A DNA stretch of 63,197 nucleotides from Lachnospiraceae bacterium. Its GTDB lineage: Bacteria; Bacillota; Clostridia; Lachnospirales; Lachnospiraceae. Location: the NCBI GenBank assembly GCA_014804645.1, contig JAAUZI010000090.1, positions 1-63,197 on the forward strand. Direction: 5' to 3'. The notes beneath the pieces were generated by a model. The model was not told the DNA's origin and searched no databases. It worked only from the letters and a program-made list of their open reading frames with translations. Below, one piece after another: positions 50,600 through 60,900 of the stretch (its first letter is position 1; each line of letters starts with the position of its first letter). A program made the translations under genes and the position numbers.

Positions 50600-51895
50600 A
50601 TGGATAATAAAATTACTCCAGAGACAGGAAACGAAAGTGCACGCGGGAAAAAGAGCCCACTGGTGATCCGACATCTATTTCTTATATTGACAGCACTGAC
50701 ATTGTTTGCCGGAATAATCCCCCCGGTAATTGCGGAGCCTATATGGGAATGCGAGTTGGATGAATTGCCCAGTCTCTTGTTAGAAGGAGCTGTTATAGTG
50801 GGCGGTTTTATAATCTATCCCTGGGTTCTGACGGCGGCGGAAATCTTTCTGACAATCTACGGCCACCGCCGTGAGGAAGTTTACAGAGGGGGACGAATTT
50901 TCGATGTGGTCGGCATTCCTTTGGGAGTACTGTACAGCATCCTCTACCTGGGGCTGTTTGACAGCGTTGAATTTGGCAAGGACTGGCATGAGGTCCTGTA
51001 CAACGCACAGACACATACGCCTATTTTTACGCAGTCTATGACCACCATATGGACACTGGCGCTGGTGGGATACGCAGGGTATCTAATCGTGAACTTCTTA
51101 TCTCTCAAAAAGGTGCCTCCTCTTGTGCCCGTGCTGGGGATGGCGGCCATGTATCTGGGAACGGCGGAAAGTATTCTCTGGGGCATACAGGTGTATACGC
51201 CCAGCCTCATAATCACAGACATCTATCTGCTTCTGTTTCCCGTAAACTGCATAATCGTCACCGCCAGAACAGTGCGGCACAAAGTGTGGGAATGGGAACA
51301 GACACCCTATGAAATTCAGGAGGACAATTCGCTGATACAGACCTGTAATCGTCTGTTGATGCGGTCGAAACGCTGGCCCTTTGCCGCATTCCTGCTGATG
51401 TGGCCGCTGCTGGGAATCCTGATCGTACTGCTGCTCTTAGTGGGTCAGAGACCGGACGCCGTCATAAAGGCATTCACGGAGACGGCGGACTGGAACCTTT
51501 CTCAGAGAGTGGCCCCTCAGAATGTTTACTATGACGAACATTATCTCTGCACCGTGGCCGCAGGCGGACACAAAAGAATTGTAAAACCCCTGCGTCTCGG
51601 CGTGCGGCACGGACATGAGGTGATTGTAAACAGACAGCTCTGTGTGGCAAATGCCTTTGAACAGATACTGGAGGAAAAAACGCCCGGACTCCACAGGGTA
51701 ATAAGGCATATCTACGACACCTATGGATTTCCCGTGGCAAAGCTGATCCACTCCCAGTACACAGCGGATCTGATCTATTTTCTGATGAAACCTCTGGAAT
51801 GGTTTTTCCTGATCGTACTGTATCTGACAGACACCAACCCGGAAAATCGCATAGCGCTTCAGTACACCGGAAAGAGCCCGCGGGATTTTCTATAA
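50600..51895 (+). CDS. Multi-pass membrane protein of unknown function (possibly DUF6688)
   Basis: 431 aa. About seven predicted hydrophobic segments ([115 protein letters not shown]), with a soluble domain (about 310-400) rich in His and Cys ([18 protein letters not shown]...[19 protein letters not shown]). Its layout resembles a Firmicutes family of unknown function; the exact family name is uncertain. AGGAGG sits 11 bases before ATG. Ends overlapping the convergent ruvB by 6 bases. Confidence 0.7.
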   Translation: MDNKITPETGNESARGKKSPLVIRHLFLILTALTLFAGIIPPVIAEPIWECELDELPSLLLEGAVIVGGFIIYPWVLTAAEIFLTIYGHRREEVYRGGRIFDVVGIPLGVLYSILYLGLFDSVEFGKDWHEVLYNAQTHTPIFTQSMTTIWTLALVGYAGYLIVNFLSLKKVPPLVPVLGMAAMYLGTAESILWGIQVYTPSLIITDIYLLLFPVNCIIVTARTVRHKVWEWEQTPYEIQEDNSLIQTCNRLLMRSKRWPFAAFLLMWPLLGILIVLLLLVGQRPDAVIKAFTETADWNLSQRVAPQNVYYDEHYLCTVAAGGHKRIVKPLRLGVRHGHEVIVNRQLCVANAFEQILEEKTPGLHRVIRHIYDTYGFPVAKLIHSQYTADLIYFLMKPLEWFFLIVLYLTDTNPENRIALQYTGKSPRDFL

Positions 51896-52885
51896 GGTCT
51901 CAAGTCCCAGGTGCCGGTAGGCGTATTCCGTCACGACCCGGCCTCTGGGAGTGCGGTTAATCAGGCCGTTTTTGAGCAGATATGGCTCCACCACATCCTC
52001 TATGGTCCCGGCGTCCTCCCCGATGGCGGCCGCAAGGGTGTCCAAGCCTACAGGCCCGCCCTGAAATTTCTCGATCATGGTATTTAAGATATTGCGGTCG
52101 ATATGATCCAGGCCCAGCTTGTCCACATCCATCAGATCCAGGGCTTCTTTTGCCACCTCTTCGGTTATTCTGCCATCATGTCTTACCTGAGCATAATCCC
52201 TGACCCGTTTTAAGATACGGTTGGCAAGTCTGGGCGTTCCGCGGCTGCGGCGAGCCAGCTCCACCGCCCCTTTCTCATCAATCTCCACTCCCAGCACCTG
52301 GGCGGAGTGCTGAATAATCAGTTTCAGCTCCTGTACGGAATAGAACTCCAGATGGTGGATCATGCCGAACCGGTCCCGCAGCGGCGCCGTCAAAAGTCCC
52401 ACTCTGGTGGTGGCCCCCACCAACGTGAATCGGGGCAATTCCAGACGCACGGAGCGGGCTGTGGGGCCCTTGCCGATCATCACATCAATGCAGTAATCCT
52501 CCATAGCGGGATACAGCACCTCCTCCACCTGGCGGTTCAGTCGGTGAATCTCGTCCACAAACAGCAGATCCCCCTCCTCCAAATTGTTCAAAATAGCGGC
52601 AATCTCCCCCGGCTTTTCGATGGCGGGGCCGCTGGTCACCTTCAGATGTACTCCCATCTCATTGGCGATAATGGCCGCCAGCGTGGTCTTGCCCAGACCC
52701 GGTGGGCCGTAAAACAGCACATGATCCAGGGCGTCCCCCCGCTGTCTCGCCGCTTCAATATATATTTTCAGAGTCTCCTTCACTTTGGACTGTCCGATAT
52801 AATCCTCAAGCACCTGGGGCCGCAGGGAACCTTCGATCTTTACGTCCTCCTCAGTCAGGTTGGTCTCAATCATTCTCTTTGCCAT
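51890..52885 (-). CDS. ruvB: Holliday junction branch migration ATPase RuvB
   Basis: 331 aa. AAA+ motor that drives branch migration with RuvA. N-terminal [13 protein letters not shown], Walker [10 protein letters not shown], Walker [15 protein letters not shown], sensor [18 protein letters not shown] and the C-terminal winged helix with [16 protein letters not shown] are complete. Follows ruvA by 12 bases. No RuvC gene nearby; Firmicutes use RecU, encoded at 9643. Confidence 0.97.
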   Translation of the reverse strand: MAKRMIETNLTEEDVKIEGSLRPQVLEDYIGQSKVKETLKIYIEAARQRGDALDHVLFYGPPGLGKTTLAAIIANEMGVHLKVTSGPAIEKPGEIAAILNNLEEGDLLFVDEIHRLNRQVEEVLYPAMEDYCIDVMIGKGPTARSVRLELPRFTLVGATTRVGLLTAPLRDRFGMIHHLEFYSVQELKLIIQHSAQVLGVEIDEKGAVELARRSRGTPRLANRILKRVRDYAQVRHDGRITEEVAKEALDLMDVDKLGLDHIDRNILNTMIEKFQGGPVGLDTLAAAIGEDAGTIEDVVEPYLLKNGLINRTPRGRVVTEYAYRHLGLETL

Positions 52886-52897
52886 ATTTTCCTCCGC

Positions 52898-53512
52898 CTA
52901 AAACATTTTTTTCAGCGCCTGTTTCAGCAATGCGGAGGAGTCCATATCATCCGCTCCCTCCACCTGGCTCACCGCCTTCATGGCCTCGGTCTGTCCGTAT
53001 CCCAGCGCCACCAAAGCCTCCACGGCCTCCCGCTTGCCGGGATGGTCCATGACAGCTCCTGCGCCGCCAGCGCTCCCATCGGCAATTTCCCGTGAGATAT
53101 CAGCAGTCTCATAGTCCAGCTTGTCCTTCAGCTCCAGCACCAGCCGCTCGGCAGTGCGCTTGCCGATACCGGGGGCCTTGGAGATGGCCTTCACGTCCTG
53201 GGCCAGAATCGCAAAGCGCAGCTGGTCCCCATCCATGACGGACAAAAGTCCCAAAGCCCCTTTGGGCCCGATGCCGCTGACAGTGATGCAGCGCTTAAAC
53301 ATCTCCAAATCACCCTTTGAGAGAAAACCATAGAGCCAGAATGCGTCCTCCCGGACGCTGGTGTATGTATACAGTTTTGCCTCCTGCCCAATCCCCGGCA
53401 TGCGGGCCGCCGTCTGGGCTGAGATATGTATATTGATTCCCACGTCATGCACGTCGATAACGCAGCAATCCTGCGTGATATCCATAACGATTCCCTTCAC
53501 ATAAGCAAACAT
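52898..53512 (-). CDS. ruvA: Holliday junction DNA helicase RuvA
   Basis: 204 aa. Tetrameric junction-binding protein. N-terminal OB fold MFAYVKGIVMDITQDCCVI, helix-hairpin-helix ISGIGPKGALGLLSVMD and APGIGKRTAERLVLELKDK, and a C-terminal RuvB-binding domain (EAVEALVALGYGQTEAMKAV). ATG at 53512 has AAGGAGGAG 6 bases upstream; the ATG at 53536 is not needed. Transcribed from a promoter overlapped by a probable LexA site. Confidence 0.96.
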   Translation of the reverse strand: MFAYVKGIVMDITQDCCVIDVHDVGINIHISAQTAARMPGIGQEAKLYTYTSVREDAFWLYGFLSKGDLEMFKRCITVSGIGPKGALGLLSVMDGDQLRFAILAQDVKAISKAPGIGKRTAERLVLELKDKLDYETADISREIADGSAGGAGAVMDHPGKREAVEALVALGYGQTEAMKAVSQVEGADDMDSSALLKQALKKMF

Positions 53513-53550
53513 AGGCTCTCCTCCTTGGGCTGCCATCTTTTCTTCTGTTC

Positions 53551-53579
53551 ATTTTATCACAATCGAACATATGTTTCAA
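53551..53579 (-). promoter_or_regulatory. ruvAB promoter with overlapping LexA (SOS) box
   Basis: Minus-strand TTGAAA (53579-53574), 17 bases, TAAAAT (53556-53551). The SOS-like sequence CGAACATATGTTTC lies at 53564-53577 and covers the spacer and part of the -35; it differs from the Gram-positive LexA consensus CGAACN4GTTCG only in the last few bases (GTTTC for GTTCG). ruvAB is a LexA target in Bacillus. The -35 overlaps the MATE stop codon. Confidence 0.78.
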
Positions 53580-54955
53580 GTGTTTTCTTTTGATGCCCTT
53601 CGCAGCATTCTGCGGTACACAATCATAAAACACAGCAGATGCACGGCAAAGGTCAGTGCCCAGCTGATGGGATAAGATATGTACAACGCCTCCAGGCTAT
53701 GGTGGGCCTTGAACACCGTCATGATCCACACAACCCTGAACAGACAGGCCCCGGTCAGAGACACCAGCATGGGCATGATACCATAGCCCATGCCCCGAAT
53801 CGCCCCCACCATCACATCCATCATGCCGCACAGGGCATAGGTGGTACAGATGTAGGCAAGGCGCAGTATTCCGTACTGGATCACCTCCGCATCCGGGGAA
53901 TAGAGTTTCAGAAGAGTTCCTCCCGCCAGATAGACCCCGTTTCCCATGAGCACACCCACGACAATGACACAGCCCAGACAGATCAGCAGAATTCTTCCCA
54001 TGCGCTTATACTGCCTGGCCCCATAATTCTGCCCGGTAAAGCTGATACAGGTCTGGTGCAGGGAGTTCATGGCTGTGTAGACAAAGCCCTCCAGATTCTG
54101 GGCGGCGGTGTTGCCCGCCATGGCGATGGAACCGAAGGAATTCACCGAGGACTGGATCAGCACGTTGGAGATGGAGAACAAGGCTCCCTGAAGTCCCGCA
54201 GGCAGACCGATCTTAACCATCTTTATCATTTTGTCTTTCACAATACGCAGTTTTTTCAGGCTGACATGGTAATCTCCCTCTGTGCGCATCAGGCACAGGA
54301 GTACCAGCGCGGCGGAAATAGTCTGGGAGATAATCGTTGCCAGCGCCACACCCGCCACGCCCATGGACAGGGAAATCACAAAGAACAGATTCAATATCAC
54401 GTTGACGACTCCCGCAATCAGCAGAAAATACAGCGGTCTTCTGGTGTCTCCCACCGCCCGCAGCACAGCGCTGCCGAAATTGTAGAGCATCATGACAGGC
54501 ATTCCCACAAAATAAATGCGGATATACAGCACCGCCTGGTCAATCACATCCTCCGGGGTATCCATCAGCTGCAGCGCAGGCCGGGACAAGGCCAGACCCA
54601 CAAAGATCAGAACTACACCGCTGACTATGGAGGTGAGTATGGCGGTATGCACCATCTCCTCCAGCTCTTTCTTCTGTCCGGCGCCATAAAAATGCGCCAC
54701 CATCACGTTAGTCCCCACAGACAGGCCCATAAACACATTGACCAGCAGATTGATCAGCGAACTGGTGGAGCCCACCGCCGCCAGCGCATCGCTGCCTGCA
54801 AATCGTCCCACCACTACTATATCCGCCGCATTGAACAAAAGCTGCAGGATTCCCGACAGCATAAGCGGCAGGGAATACAACAGTATCTTTGGCAGCAGCG
54901 CGCCGCTGCACATGTCCATCTCATATTTTTTCTTTTTTACTGAAACATTTTTCAT
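53576..54955 (-). CDS. MATE family efflux transporter
   Basis: 459 aa, about 12 membrane helices in two related halves. Cation-driven multidrug or metabolite exporter. The start of helix 1 LLYSLPLMLSGILQLLFNAADIVVVGRFAG and SSLINLLVNVFMGLSVG, GQNYGARQYKRMGRI are typical of the family. Substrate unknown. ATG at 54955 has GGAGGAT upstream (6 bases). Ends at the ruvAB promoter. Confidence 0.93.
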   Translation of the reverse strand: MKNVSVKKKKYEMDMCSGALLPKILLYSLPLMLSGILQLLFNAADIVVVGRFAGSDALAAVGSTSSLINLLVNVFMGLSVGTNVMVAHFYGAGQKKELEEMVHTAILTSIVSGVVLIFVGLALSRPALQLMDTPEDVIDQAVLYIRIYFVGMPVMMLYNFGSAVLRAVGDTRRPLYFLLIAGVVNVILNLFFVISLSMGVAGVALATIISQTISAALVLLCLMRTEGDYHVSLKKLRIVKDKMIKMVKIGLPAGLQGALFSISNVLIQSSVNSFGSIAMAGNTAAQNLEGFVYTAMNSLHQTCISFTGQNYGARQYKRMGRILLICLGCVIVVGVLMGNGVYLAGGTLLKLYSPDAEVIQYGILRLAYICTTYALCGMMDVMVGAIRGMGYGIMPMLVSLTGACLFRVVWIMTVFKAHHSLEALYISYPISWALTFAVHLLCFMIVYRRMLRRASKENT

Positions 54956-55040
54956 GACAAATCCTCCGCCGTACATCTGGCATCATGCTGTAATAAATTT
55001 CATTAGCAAGTATATCACTTCGGCATTGGTAAATCAATTT

Positions 55041-55079
55041 AAAAATCGGAAAGCAACGACATTGGCTGCTTTCCGATTT
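55041..55079 (-). terminator. Terminator after leuD
   Basis: AAATCGGAAAGCA (55043-55055) and TGCTTTCCGATTT (55067-55079), 13 bp perfect, loop of 11; on the minus strand it continues with two more T and AAA. Begins 5 bases past the leuD stop. Confidence 0.88.
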
Positions 55080-55084
55080 CTATG

Positions 55085-55570
55085 TTACTTGTTGTTAATG
55101 TAGTTGATCAGTCCCTCCGCAGCGATGATCTTCTGCATGAACTCGGGGAACGCCTGGCCCTTAAACTGGGTGCCCTTGGTGCGGTTGTAGATCATGCCGC
55201 TGTCAAAGTCCACTTCCACCTGATCTCCCGCCTCTATGCCCTTGCTGGCCTCCGGGCACTCGATGATGGGCAGCCCGATGTTGATGGCGTTGCGGTAGAA
55301 TATCCTGGCAAAGGTCTCTGCAATGACACAGCTCACCCCCGCCGCCTTGATGGCGATGGGCGCATGCTCTCTCGAGGAACCACAGCCAAAGTTCTTGTCT
55401 GCCACAATGATGTCGCCCTTCTGCACCTTTTTCACAAAATCCTGGTCGATATCCTCCATGCAGTGGGTTGCCAGCTCCGCTGGATCTGAAGAATTCAGAT
55501 ATCTGGCGGGAATGATTACGTCTGTATCCACATTGTCTCCGTAACGGAAGACAGTTCCGTTTGCTTTCAT
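55085..55570 (-). CDS. leuD: 3-isopropylmalate dehydratase small subunit
   Basis: 161 aa. Partner of LeuC in isomerising 2- to 3-isopropylmalate in leucine synthesis. Contains [19 protein letters not shown], the YLNSSDP motif and the substrate loop [11 protein letters not shown], and [13 protein letters not shown] near the end; length is that of the archaeal/clostridial-type small subunit. Follows leuC by 35 bases, and a strong terminator ends the transcript. Confidence 0.96.
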   Translation of the reverse strand: MKANGTVFRYGDNVDTDVIIPARYLNSSDPAELATHCMEDIDQDFVKKVQKGDIIVADKNFGCGSSREHAPIAIKAAGVSCVIAETFARIFYRNAINIGLPIIECPEASKGIEAGDQVEVDFDSGMIYNRTKGTQFKGQAFPEFMQKIIAAEGLINYINNK

Positions 55571-55605
55571 ATTAAGCCTCCTATTTGATTGATTATTGAG
55601 TCACC

Positions 55606-56868
55606 TTACAGCTGCTCCGGGCTGGAAATCTTTCCTGTCACCGCACTGGCAGCAGCCACGGCGGGGCTGGCCAGATAGATCTCGCTGGTCACATGGCCCA
55701 TGCGGCCCACAAAGTTGCGGTTGGTGGTGGAGACGCAGCGCTCTCCCTCCGCCAAGATGCCCATATAGCCGCCCAGGCAGGGTCCGCAGGTGGGAGTGCT
55801 GACGATAGCTCCGGCCTCAATGAAGGTCTTCAAAAGTCCCTCCTCCATGGCCTGCATATAGATGGTCTGGGTGGCGGGGATCACAATACAGCGCATGCCC
55901 TTCTGCACATGGCGGCCCTTCAGCACCTCCGCCGCCGTCCGCAGATCCTCTAGACGCCCGTTGGTGCAGGAGCCGATGACCACCTGATCAATGGCGATAT
56001 CCTCTGTGATCTCGTCGATGGTGTGTGTATTCTCCGGTAGATGGGGGAACGCGATGGTAGGACGCAGGGTGCTTAAATCAATGGTGTACTCCTGGTCATA
56101 TACCGCATCCGCATCAGCCTCATAAATCTTGTAGGCTCTGGAGCTGTGCTCCTTCATATAGGCCTGCGCCTTGTCGTCCACCGGGAAAATCCCGTTCTTG
56201 CCCCCGGCCTCAATCGCCATGTTGGCGATGGTAAAGCGGTCGTCCATGGACAGGCTGGCAATGCCGTCCCCCACAAACTCCATGGATTTATACAGGGCGC
56301 CGTCCACGCCGATCATACCGATGATATGCAGGATCACATCCTTGCCGCTTACCCACTTGGGCAGCTTGCCGGTGAGGTTGAACTTGATGGCCGCAGGCAC
56401 CTTGAACCATGCCTTGCCGGTAGCCATACCGGCAGCCATGTCCGTGCTGCCCACGCCGGTGGAAAATGCACCCAGCGCACCGTAGGTACAGGTGTGGGAG
56501 TCCGCGCCGATGATCACGTCTCCGGCCACCGTCAGACCTTTCTCCGGCAGCAGCGCATGCTCAATGCCCATCTCTCCCACTTCAAAGTAATTGGTAATCT
56601 CATTCTTTCTGGCAAACTCTCTCACACATTTGCAGTGCTCCGCGGACTTGATATCCTTGTTGGGCACGAAATGGTCCGGCACCAGGGCGATCTTGTCCTT
56701 GTCGAACACCCCCTGCACCTTCATCTTGTCCATCTCTTTGATGGCCACCGGACTGGTGATATCGTTGCCCAGCACCAGGTCCAGACTGGCCTCGATCAGC
56801 TGGCCCGCCTCAACCTTGTTAAGACCTGCCGCCGCTGCCAGAATCTTCTGTGTCATCGTCATTCCCAT
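55606..56868 (-). CDS. leuC: 3-isopropylmalate dehydratase large subunit
   Basis: 420 aa. 4Fe-4S aconitase-family enzyme. Start [16 protein letters not shown], cluster cysteines in GSCTNGR and [24 protein letters not shown] and [17 protein letters not shown] are all present. ATG at 56868 has AGGAGG 8 bases upstream; the frame extends to 57009 only through its leader. Divergent from a LysR gene 650 bases away, the likely regulator. Confidence 0.96.
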   Translation of the reverse strand: MGMTMTQKILAAAAGLNKVEAGQLIEASLDLVLGNDITSPVAIKEMDKMKVQGVFDKDKIALVPDHFVPNKDIKSAEHCKCVREFARKNEITNYFEVGEMGIEHALLPEKGLTVAGDVIIGADSHTCTYGALGAFSTGVGSTDMAAGMATGKAWFKVPAAIKFNLTGKLPKWVSGKDVILHIIGMIGVDGALYKSMEFVGDGIASLSMDDRFTIANMAIEAGGKNGIFPVDDKAQAYMKEHSSRAYKIYEADADAVYDQEYTIDLSTLRPTIAFPHLPENTHTIDEITEDIAIDQVVIGSCTNGRLEDLRTAAEVLKGRHVQKGMRCIVIPATQTIYMQAMEEGLLKTFIEAGAIVSTPTCGPCLGGYMGILAEGERCVSTTNRNFVGRMGHVTSEIYLASPAVAAASAVTGKISSPEQL

Positions 56869-56889
56869 AACGTCATCCTCCTGATTTGA

Positions 56890-56929
56890 GTCCCGGAAAA
56901 CCATGCATGGAGCCACAGACTCCGGGGAC
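56890..56929. promoter_or_regulatory. Leader hairpin before leuC
   Basis: GTCCCGGA (56890-56897) pairs with TCCGGGGAC (56921-56929) with one bulged base, enclosing a small self-complementary segment with ATGCAT. It lies between the expected transcript start near 56945 and the leuC ribosome site. Role unknown; not a T-box. Confidence 0.55.
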
Positions 56930-56950
56930 ACTGTTTTGATCTCTGTTTCC

Positions 56951-56979
56951 ATCCTAACACATTTTTTGATATTCTTCAA
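56951..56979 (-). promoter_or_regulatory. Probable leuCD promoter
   Basis: Minus-strand TTGAAG (56979-56974), 17 bases, TAGGAT (56956-56951). Moderate match; LysR-type activation would explain a weak -10. Confidence 0.55.
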
Positions 56980-57127
56980 ATATATAATATTTATATTTTC
57001 CATAACCATATGTTATGTATTGCCTCTTACATCCCAGTGGGATGTTGCATTTATTTAAGCAAGTCATTGGATGCTTAACGACAATTTCTTGCACAAAATG
57101 ACAAACCTTTGATTCCAGTTCCGGGTT

Positions 57128-57287
57128 GGGGCATATGCAAAAAAATTATCTCCCTGTGCCCCGCTTATAACAAAAAAGGGGATCTTGCAGGGTATTTTTT
57201 CTATATATGCCCTGTCACCGGGAAAAAGAGCATATTTTCCTGGTTATGTGGGACACTGGAAAAGATTTTTTCTGTATATGCCCCACA
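57128..57287. repeat. Three similar hairpins in the leuC-lysR gap
   Basis: GGGGCA/TGCCCC (57128-57133, 57157-57162), CAGGG/CCCTG (57188-57192, 57210-57214), TGTGGG/CCCACA (57247-57252, 57282-57287). Each contains GGGCATAT followed by a tract like ATAGAAAAAAT, forward in the first and reverse in the other two. No open frame of note lies in the 56980-57424 gap. Confidence 0.6.
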
Positions 57288-57424
57288 CAGTTTCGTGAGC
57301 GGCAAAATCATATGAATTACACGTTTGTATTCCGGTTTATCCGGGTTAGGCAAAACTTCAATCAAACGACAGTTGATTGCCTGCTTACCGTTTTTGCTAT
57401 TCCCAAAGGATATGATATTTGCAC

Positions 57425-57452
57425 TTGCCATAGCTGTGTGTTATGATATAAT
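57425..57452 (+). promoter_or_regulatory. Promoter of the LysR gene
   Basis: TTGCCA (57425-57430), 16 bases, TATAAT (57447-57452). An alternative TTGCAC-17-TATGAT overlaps it. Just downstream, AAACGCA T TGCGTTT (57458-57472) is a perfect palindrome at the expected start site and may be an autoregulatory operator. Confidence 0.68.
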
Positions 57453-57517
57453 GAGTAAAACGCATTGCGTTTAACTCTTCTGAACAGAGTGTGCAAAAAC
57501 CATAGGGGGTATCCGCC

Positions 57518-58408
57518 ATGAATCAGCTGAACCTTTACCATATTTTCTATACCGTAGCCCAGTGCGGCAATATTTCCGCCGCCGCCAAAAAGCTGTATAT
57601 CAGCCAGCCCGCCGTGAGCAAATCCATCTCCCGGCTGGAGGAATCCTTTACCTCCCCGCTGCTGATTCGCAGTTCCCGGGGCGTCACTCTGACAGAGAAC
57701 GGCAAACTTCTCTATAAGCAGTTGGAGACCGCTTTTCAGGCCATCCGCCAGGGCGAGGAAATGATCTCCCGCAACGATCTGCTGGGCGTTGGCAGCCTGT
57801 CCATCGGAGTCAGCACCACACTGTGCAAATATGTGCTTCTACCCTATTTGCAGGACTATATTGCCGCTAATCCCTATGTCAAGGTATCCCTGTCCTGCCA
57901 GTCCACCTACGAGACAATAGCCTCCCTGGAAAGCGGGGCGCTGGAGCTTGGGCTGGTGGGTGAAAGCGAGCGTCTGGAGAGCAGTCACCTTAACTTTCTG
58001 CCCATCCGGGAGATCCATGATATTTTCGTCTGTTCCCCGGAATATCTGAGCAAGCTGCAGAGCCAGACCGACGGCAGTGAGGATCTGCTATCCCAGGGCA
58101 CTTTTCTGCTGCTGAACAAAAACAATGTGACCCGCCAATACATGGATAAGCACATGCTTCTGCAGAACGTCACCATGGAGCATCAAATCGAGGTCACCAC
58201 CATGGATCTGCTTATTGATTTCGCCCGCATCGGCCTGGGGATTGCCTGCGTCATCGGCGAGTTTGTCCAGGATGAACTAAAAAAAGGCTCCCTGGTGGAA
58301 TGTTCCATCAGAGAGCCTATCCCCTCGCGCCGTATCGGTTTTGCCTATCCGCGGTCTGCCAGGCCTTCCGCCGCCATGGACGCCTTTTTATCCCAGTTTA
58401 TCTTGTGA
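57518..58408 (+). CDS. LysR family transcriptional regulator
   Basis: 296 aa. N-terminal winged helix-turn-helix (HIFYTVAQCGNISAAAKKLYISQPAVSKSISRLEE, residues 9-43), linker helix, then a type 2 periplasmic-binding-like effector domain (SLSIGVSTTLCKYVLLPYLQDY, LVGESERLESSHLNFLPI). AGGGGG precedes ATG. Divergent from leuCD, so it most likely regulates leucine synthesis; effector unknown. Its end overlaps the convergent histidine kinase by 11 bases. Confidence 0.92.
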   Translation: MNQLNLYHIFYTVAQCGNISAAAKKLYISQPAVSKSISRLEESFTSPLLIRSSRGVTLTENGKLLYKQLETAFQAIRQGEEMISRNDLLGVGSLSIGVSTTLCKYVLLPYLQDYIAANPYVKVSLSCQSTYETIASLESGALELGLVGESERLESSHLNFLPIREIHDIFVCSPEYLSKLQSQTDGSEDLLSQGTFLLLNKNNVTRQYMDKHMLLQNVTMEHQIEVTTMDLLIDFARIGLGIACVIGEFVQDELKKGSLVECSIREPIPSRRIGFAYPRSARPSAAMDAFLSQFIL

Positions 58409-60848
58409 GCTGGTTCTGCTCCAGAACCCAGGTGGTGCTGGCGGTAAACAGGTCTCCGTCCACCGTCACCTCAAACCGTCCGCCCATCAGTTCCGTAAAG
58501 CTGCGAACGATGGCCAAGCCCAGGCCGCTGCCCTCAGTGCCCCGCGAGGCATCTCCCCTGACAAATCGCTCCGTCAGCTCGTCACCGCTCACCGTGATCT
58601 CCTGCTCCGTAATATTTTTCAGCCGCACCGTCACTTCCCCTTCTGTCCGCTCCATATCCACATAAATCCGTGTGCCCTCCATGGCATATTTTATAATATT
58701 TCCAAACAGATTCTCATAGATCCGGTATGCCTTCTGACTGTCCAGCCGCACCATGACCTTCTCCTCCGGCAGCCGAAACCGCACTGTCAAATTCCTCTCC
58801 CCCAGCCGGTCCTCCTGCTCGAACTCCACCTGCCGCAGCAGATTCACAATATCCACATCCACCAGATTTAGTGTGACATTCTTGCTGTTGGCCTTGCTGA
58901 CCTCGAATAGATCCTCGATCAGCGCTTTCAGCCTCAGAGATTTCTGCTCCAGAATCTGCAGATACTGGATTCTCTGCTCCTCGGTCACATTCTCTTCTTT
59001 TAACAAATTCACATATGTGATGATCGCCGTCAGGGGAGTCTTTAAATCATGGGATACATTGGTTATCAATTCCGTCTTCATACGCTGGCTCTTCACCTCC
59101 TCCGCCACAGCCTTCTGAAAGCCCTCCTCGATCCGATAGATCTGGGGCTTGAAGGGTTCAAACACGCCCAGATGTTCCGATATTCTTACCTCCAGATTTC
59201 CGTCTGCAATCTCGTTGGTGGCATGCAGCAGAATGCTGTACTTTTTCTGCAGGTCGCTGATATATTTTTTTATCACAAAGTACAGCAGAAGCGAATACAC
59301 AATCACGCCAAACCACCCTGCCACCCACATGGAACAGAGCAGGAATACCACGATCGCGTTGATAATCAGCAGCCTTATCACCTGTCTGCGGGAGTCCTGG
59401 GTGATATCCAGATTCACCAGAGACTGATAGTACCGACGCACCCGCGCCTTGCACCAGTTCCAGACACGGGAACATATCATGCGCTTGTGCAGATATCCCT
59501 TGATGCCCAGACTGCGCACCTCCCCAAGGCAGCAGCCCAAATACCAGGCGGCAAAAAACAGACATGCCATCACCGCCAGATTTCCCCCGTAGGCCAAATA
59601 ATCTCCCCAGGTCCACCAATATACCGTGTGGAGATAATAGTTAGGATTGTTGGCCATATACAGCCGGGTTGCCCACACAATTACCTCTCCACAATTTAGC
59701 AGATACAGCAACGGTCCCAGCACTACCGCCTCCGCCGGGGCACGGTAGAAATGCCTCAACTGCTTTTTGTCCTCCCCGCGGGGATTGCCATAGAAAAAGC
59801 CCCATCCCCAAAGTGCCGCTGCAATGAAGATAAATATCCTGCCCAAACCGTTGGCCCAGTACTCCCGGTATATACTCCAATAATCATTTTCACCGTGGTA
59901 ATTGCTCACCAGCGTCTCCCACTGGGTGCGCTTGATGCCATAGTATACCGTACAGTTTCTGGGGCCGCCATAGTTATGGGCCAATTGTTCCAGCTGACTG
60001 ACAAGCAGAGAGTCCTCCGCTGCTATATCCTGCACATATCTATATTCATTGTCATAGACCTCGACCAGCCCCGCCATGGATACAGATTCCGGCACATAGC
60101 TCCATATATTGGATTCCCCTATATAGCTGTCGTACAATCCTCTGCGGGCGCTGTCATACAGGGTCTTGGTCAGCTTGTTGACATCCTTGTCCGCCGCAGC
60201 CTTCACCGAGAGATTCCCCGCAGCGTCATAGCTCATCTGAAACCAGACCGCATATTCCTCCACCGAGAACTCCTGCCCCTTCTCTGTCTGCAAAGTGTTG
60301 GTCACAATGATTCCTGTTTCCCGATCCTGCATCCAGTAGTCGAAAACCTCCATATCCTGAGGCATATTCTCGCTTAGCCTGTTGAGCCGTTCCTCCAGTC
60401 TGGCATATATATTGGTCAGAGTGCTCTGCATCACCTTCTTCCAGAGCAGCTGTACCGTCTCAATGTCCGCATTATCATCGGCCAGAATGGCTCTGCCTCG
60501 ACTTATCATATCATCGCTGAGAGCAGGCTCCCACTCCTCCCCATCGGATTCACCATAGAGTTGCTCAAAGGTGTAATATCCTCCGTTTACCGCATTATAG
60601 AGGTCACGATACAGCACATAATTGTAGCGGGGACAAACCTCCATATTGCATATGTCTGTCACCGATGGCTCCACCTTGTAGTATCCGCTAATCTCCATAT
60701 AGCGCATCAGCATGATAAACGCGCCGACCAGGGACAACACCACTCCCAGCCGCCATATGTTCTGCCATTTTTTCTTCTTTGGTTCGTTTGTAGTCTGCTC
60801 CCCGGGCTCTATCAGCATGACTTGCACTTTCTTCTTACTTTTTTTCAT
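58398..60848 (-). CDS. Sensor histidine kinase with large extracellular sensor
   Basis: 816 aa. One N-terminal helix (LGVVLSLVGAFIMLMRYM, about 33-50), an extracytoplasmic domain of about 285 residues (SVTDICNMEVCPRYN... YYGIKRTQWETL), then five or six further helices (about 340-540), a HAMP-like segment (NEIADGNLEVRISEH), HisKA TELITNVSHDLKTPLTAI (His near 600) and HATPase_c with NLFGNIIKYAM and GTEGSGLGLAIVRSF. The D-box is degenerate, as in some VanS/PhoR-like kinases. Stimulus unknown. Paired with the response regulator 52 bases upstream. Confidence 0.9.
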   Translation of the reverse strand: MKKSKKKVQVMLIEPGEQTTNEPKKKKWQNIWRLGVVLSLVGAFIMLMRYMEISGYYKVEPSVTDICNMEVCPRYNYVLYRDLYNAVNGGYYTFEQLYGESDGEEWEPALSDDMISRGRAILADDNADIETVQLLWKKVMQSTLTNIYARLEERLNRLSENMPQDMEVFDYWMQDRETGIIVTNTLQTEKGQEFSVEEYAVWFQMSYDAAGNLSVKAAADKDVNKLTKTLYDSARRGLYDSYIGESNIWSYVPESVSMAGLVEVYDNEYRYVQDIAAEDSLLVSQLEQLAHNYGGPRNCTVYYGIKRTQWETLVSNYHGENDYWSIYREYWANGLGRIFIFIAAALWGWGFFYGNPRGEDKKQLRHFYRAPAEAVVLGPLLYLLNCGEVIVWATRLYMANNPNYYLHTVYWWTWGDYLAYGGNLAVMACLFFAAWYLGCCLGEVRSLGIKGYLHKRMICSRVWNWCKARVRRYYQSLVNLDITQDSRRQVIRLLIINAIVVFLLCSMWVAGWFGVIVYSLLLYFVIKKYISDLQKKYSILLHATNEIADGNLEVRISEHLGVFEPFKPQIYRIEEGFQKAVAEEVKSQRMKTELITNVSHDLKTPLTAIITYVNLLKEENVTEEQRIQYLQILEQKSLRLKALIEDLFEVSKANSKNVTLNLVDVDIVNLLRQVEFEQEDRLGERNLTVRFRLPEEKVMVRLDSQKAYRIYENLFGNIIKYAMEGTRIYVDMERTEGEVTVRLKNITEQEITVSGDELTERFVRGDASRGTEGSGLGLAIVRSFTELMGGRFEVTVDGDLFTASTTWVLEQNQLTR

Positions 60849-60900
60849 AATAATCCCCCTGCATATCGCAGACTGTGTTGCGATACTGCATTAATCTGCT

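Noticed and set aside
53639..54943. 434-codon plus-strand frame rich in His and Gln
   Set aside because: Shadow of the MATE transporter gene.
56869..57000. T-box or leader peptide for leuCD
   Set aside because: No T-box motif and no short frame rich in leucine codons was found.
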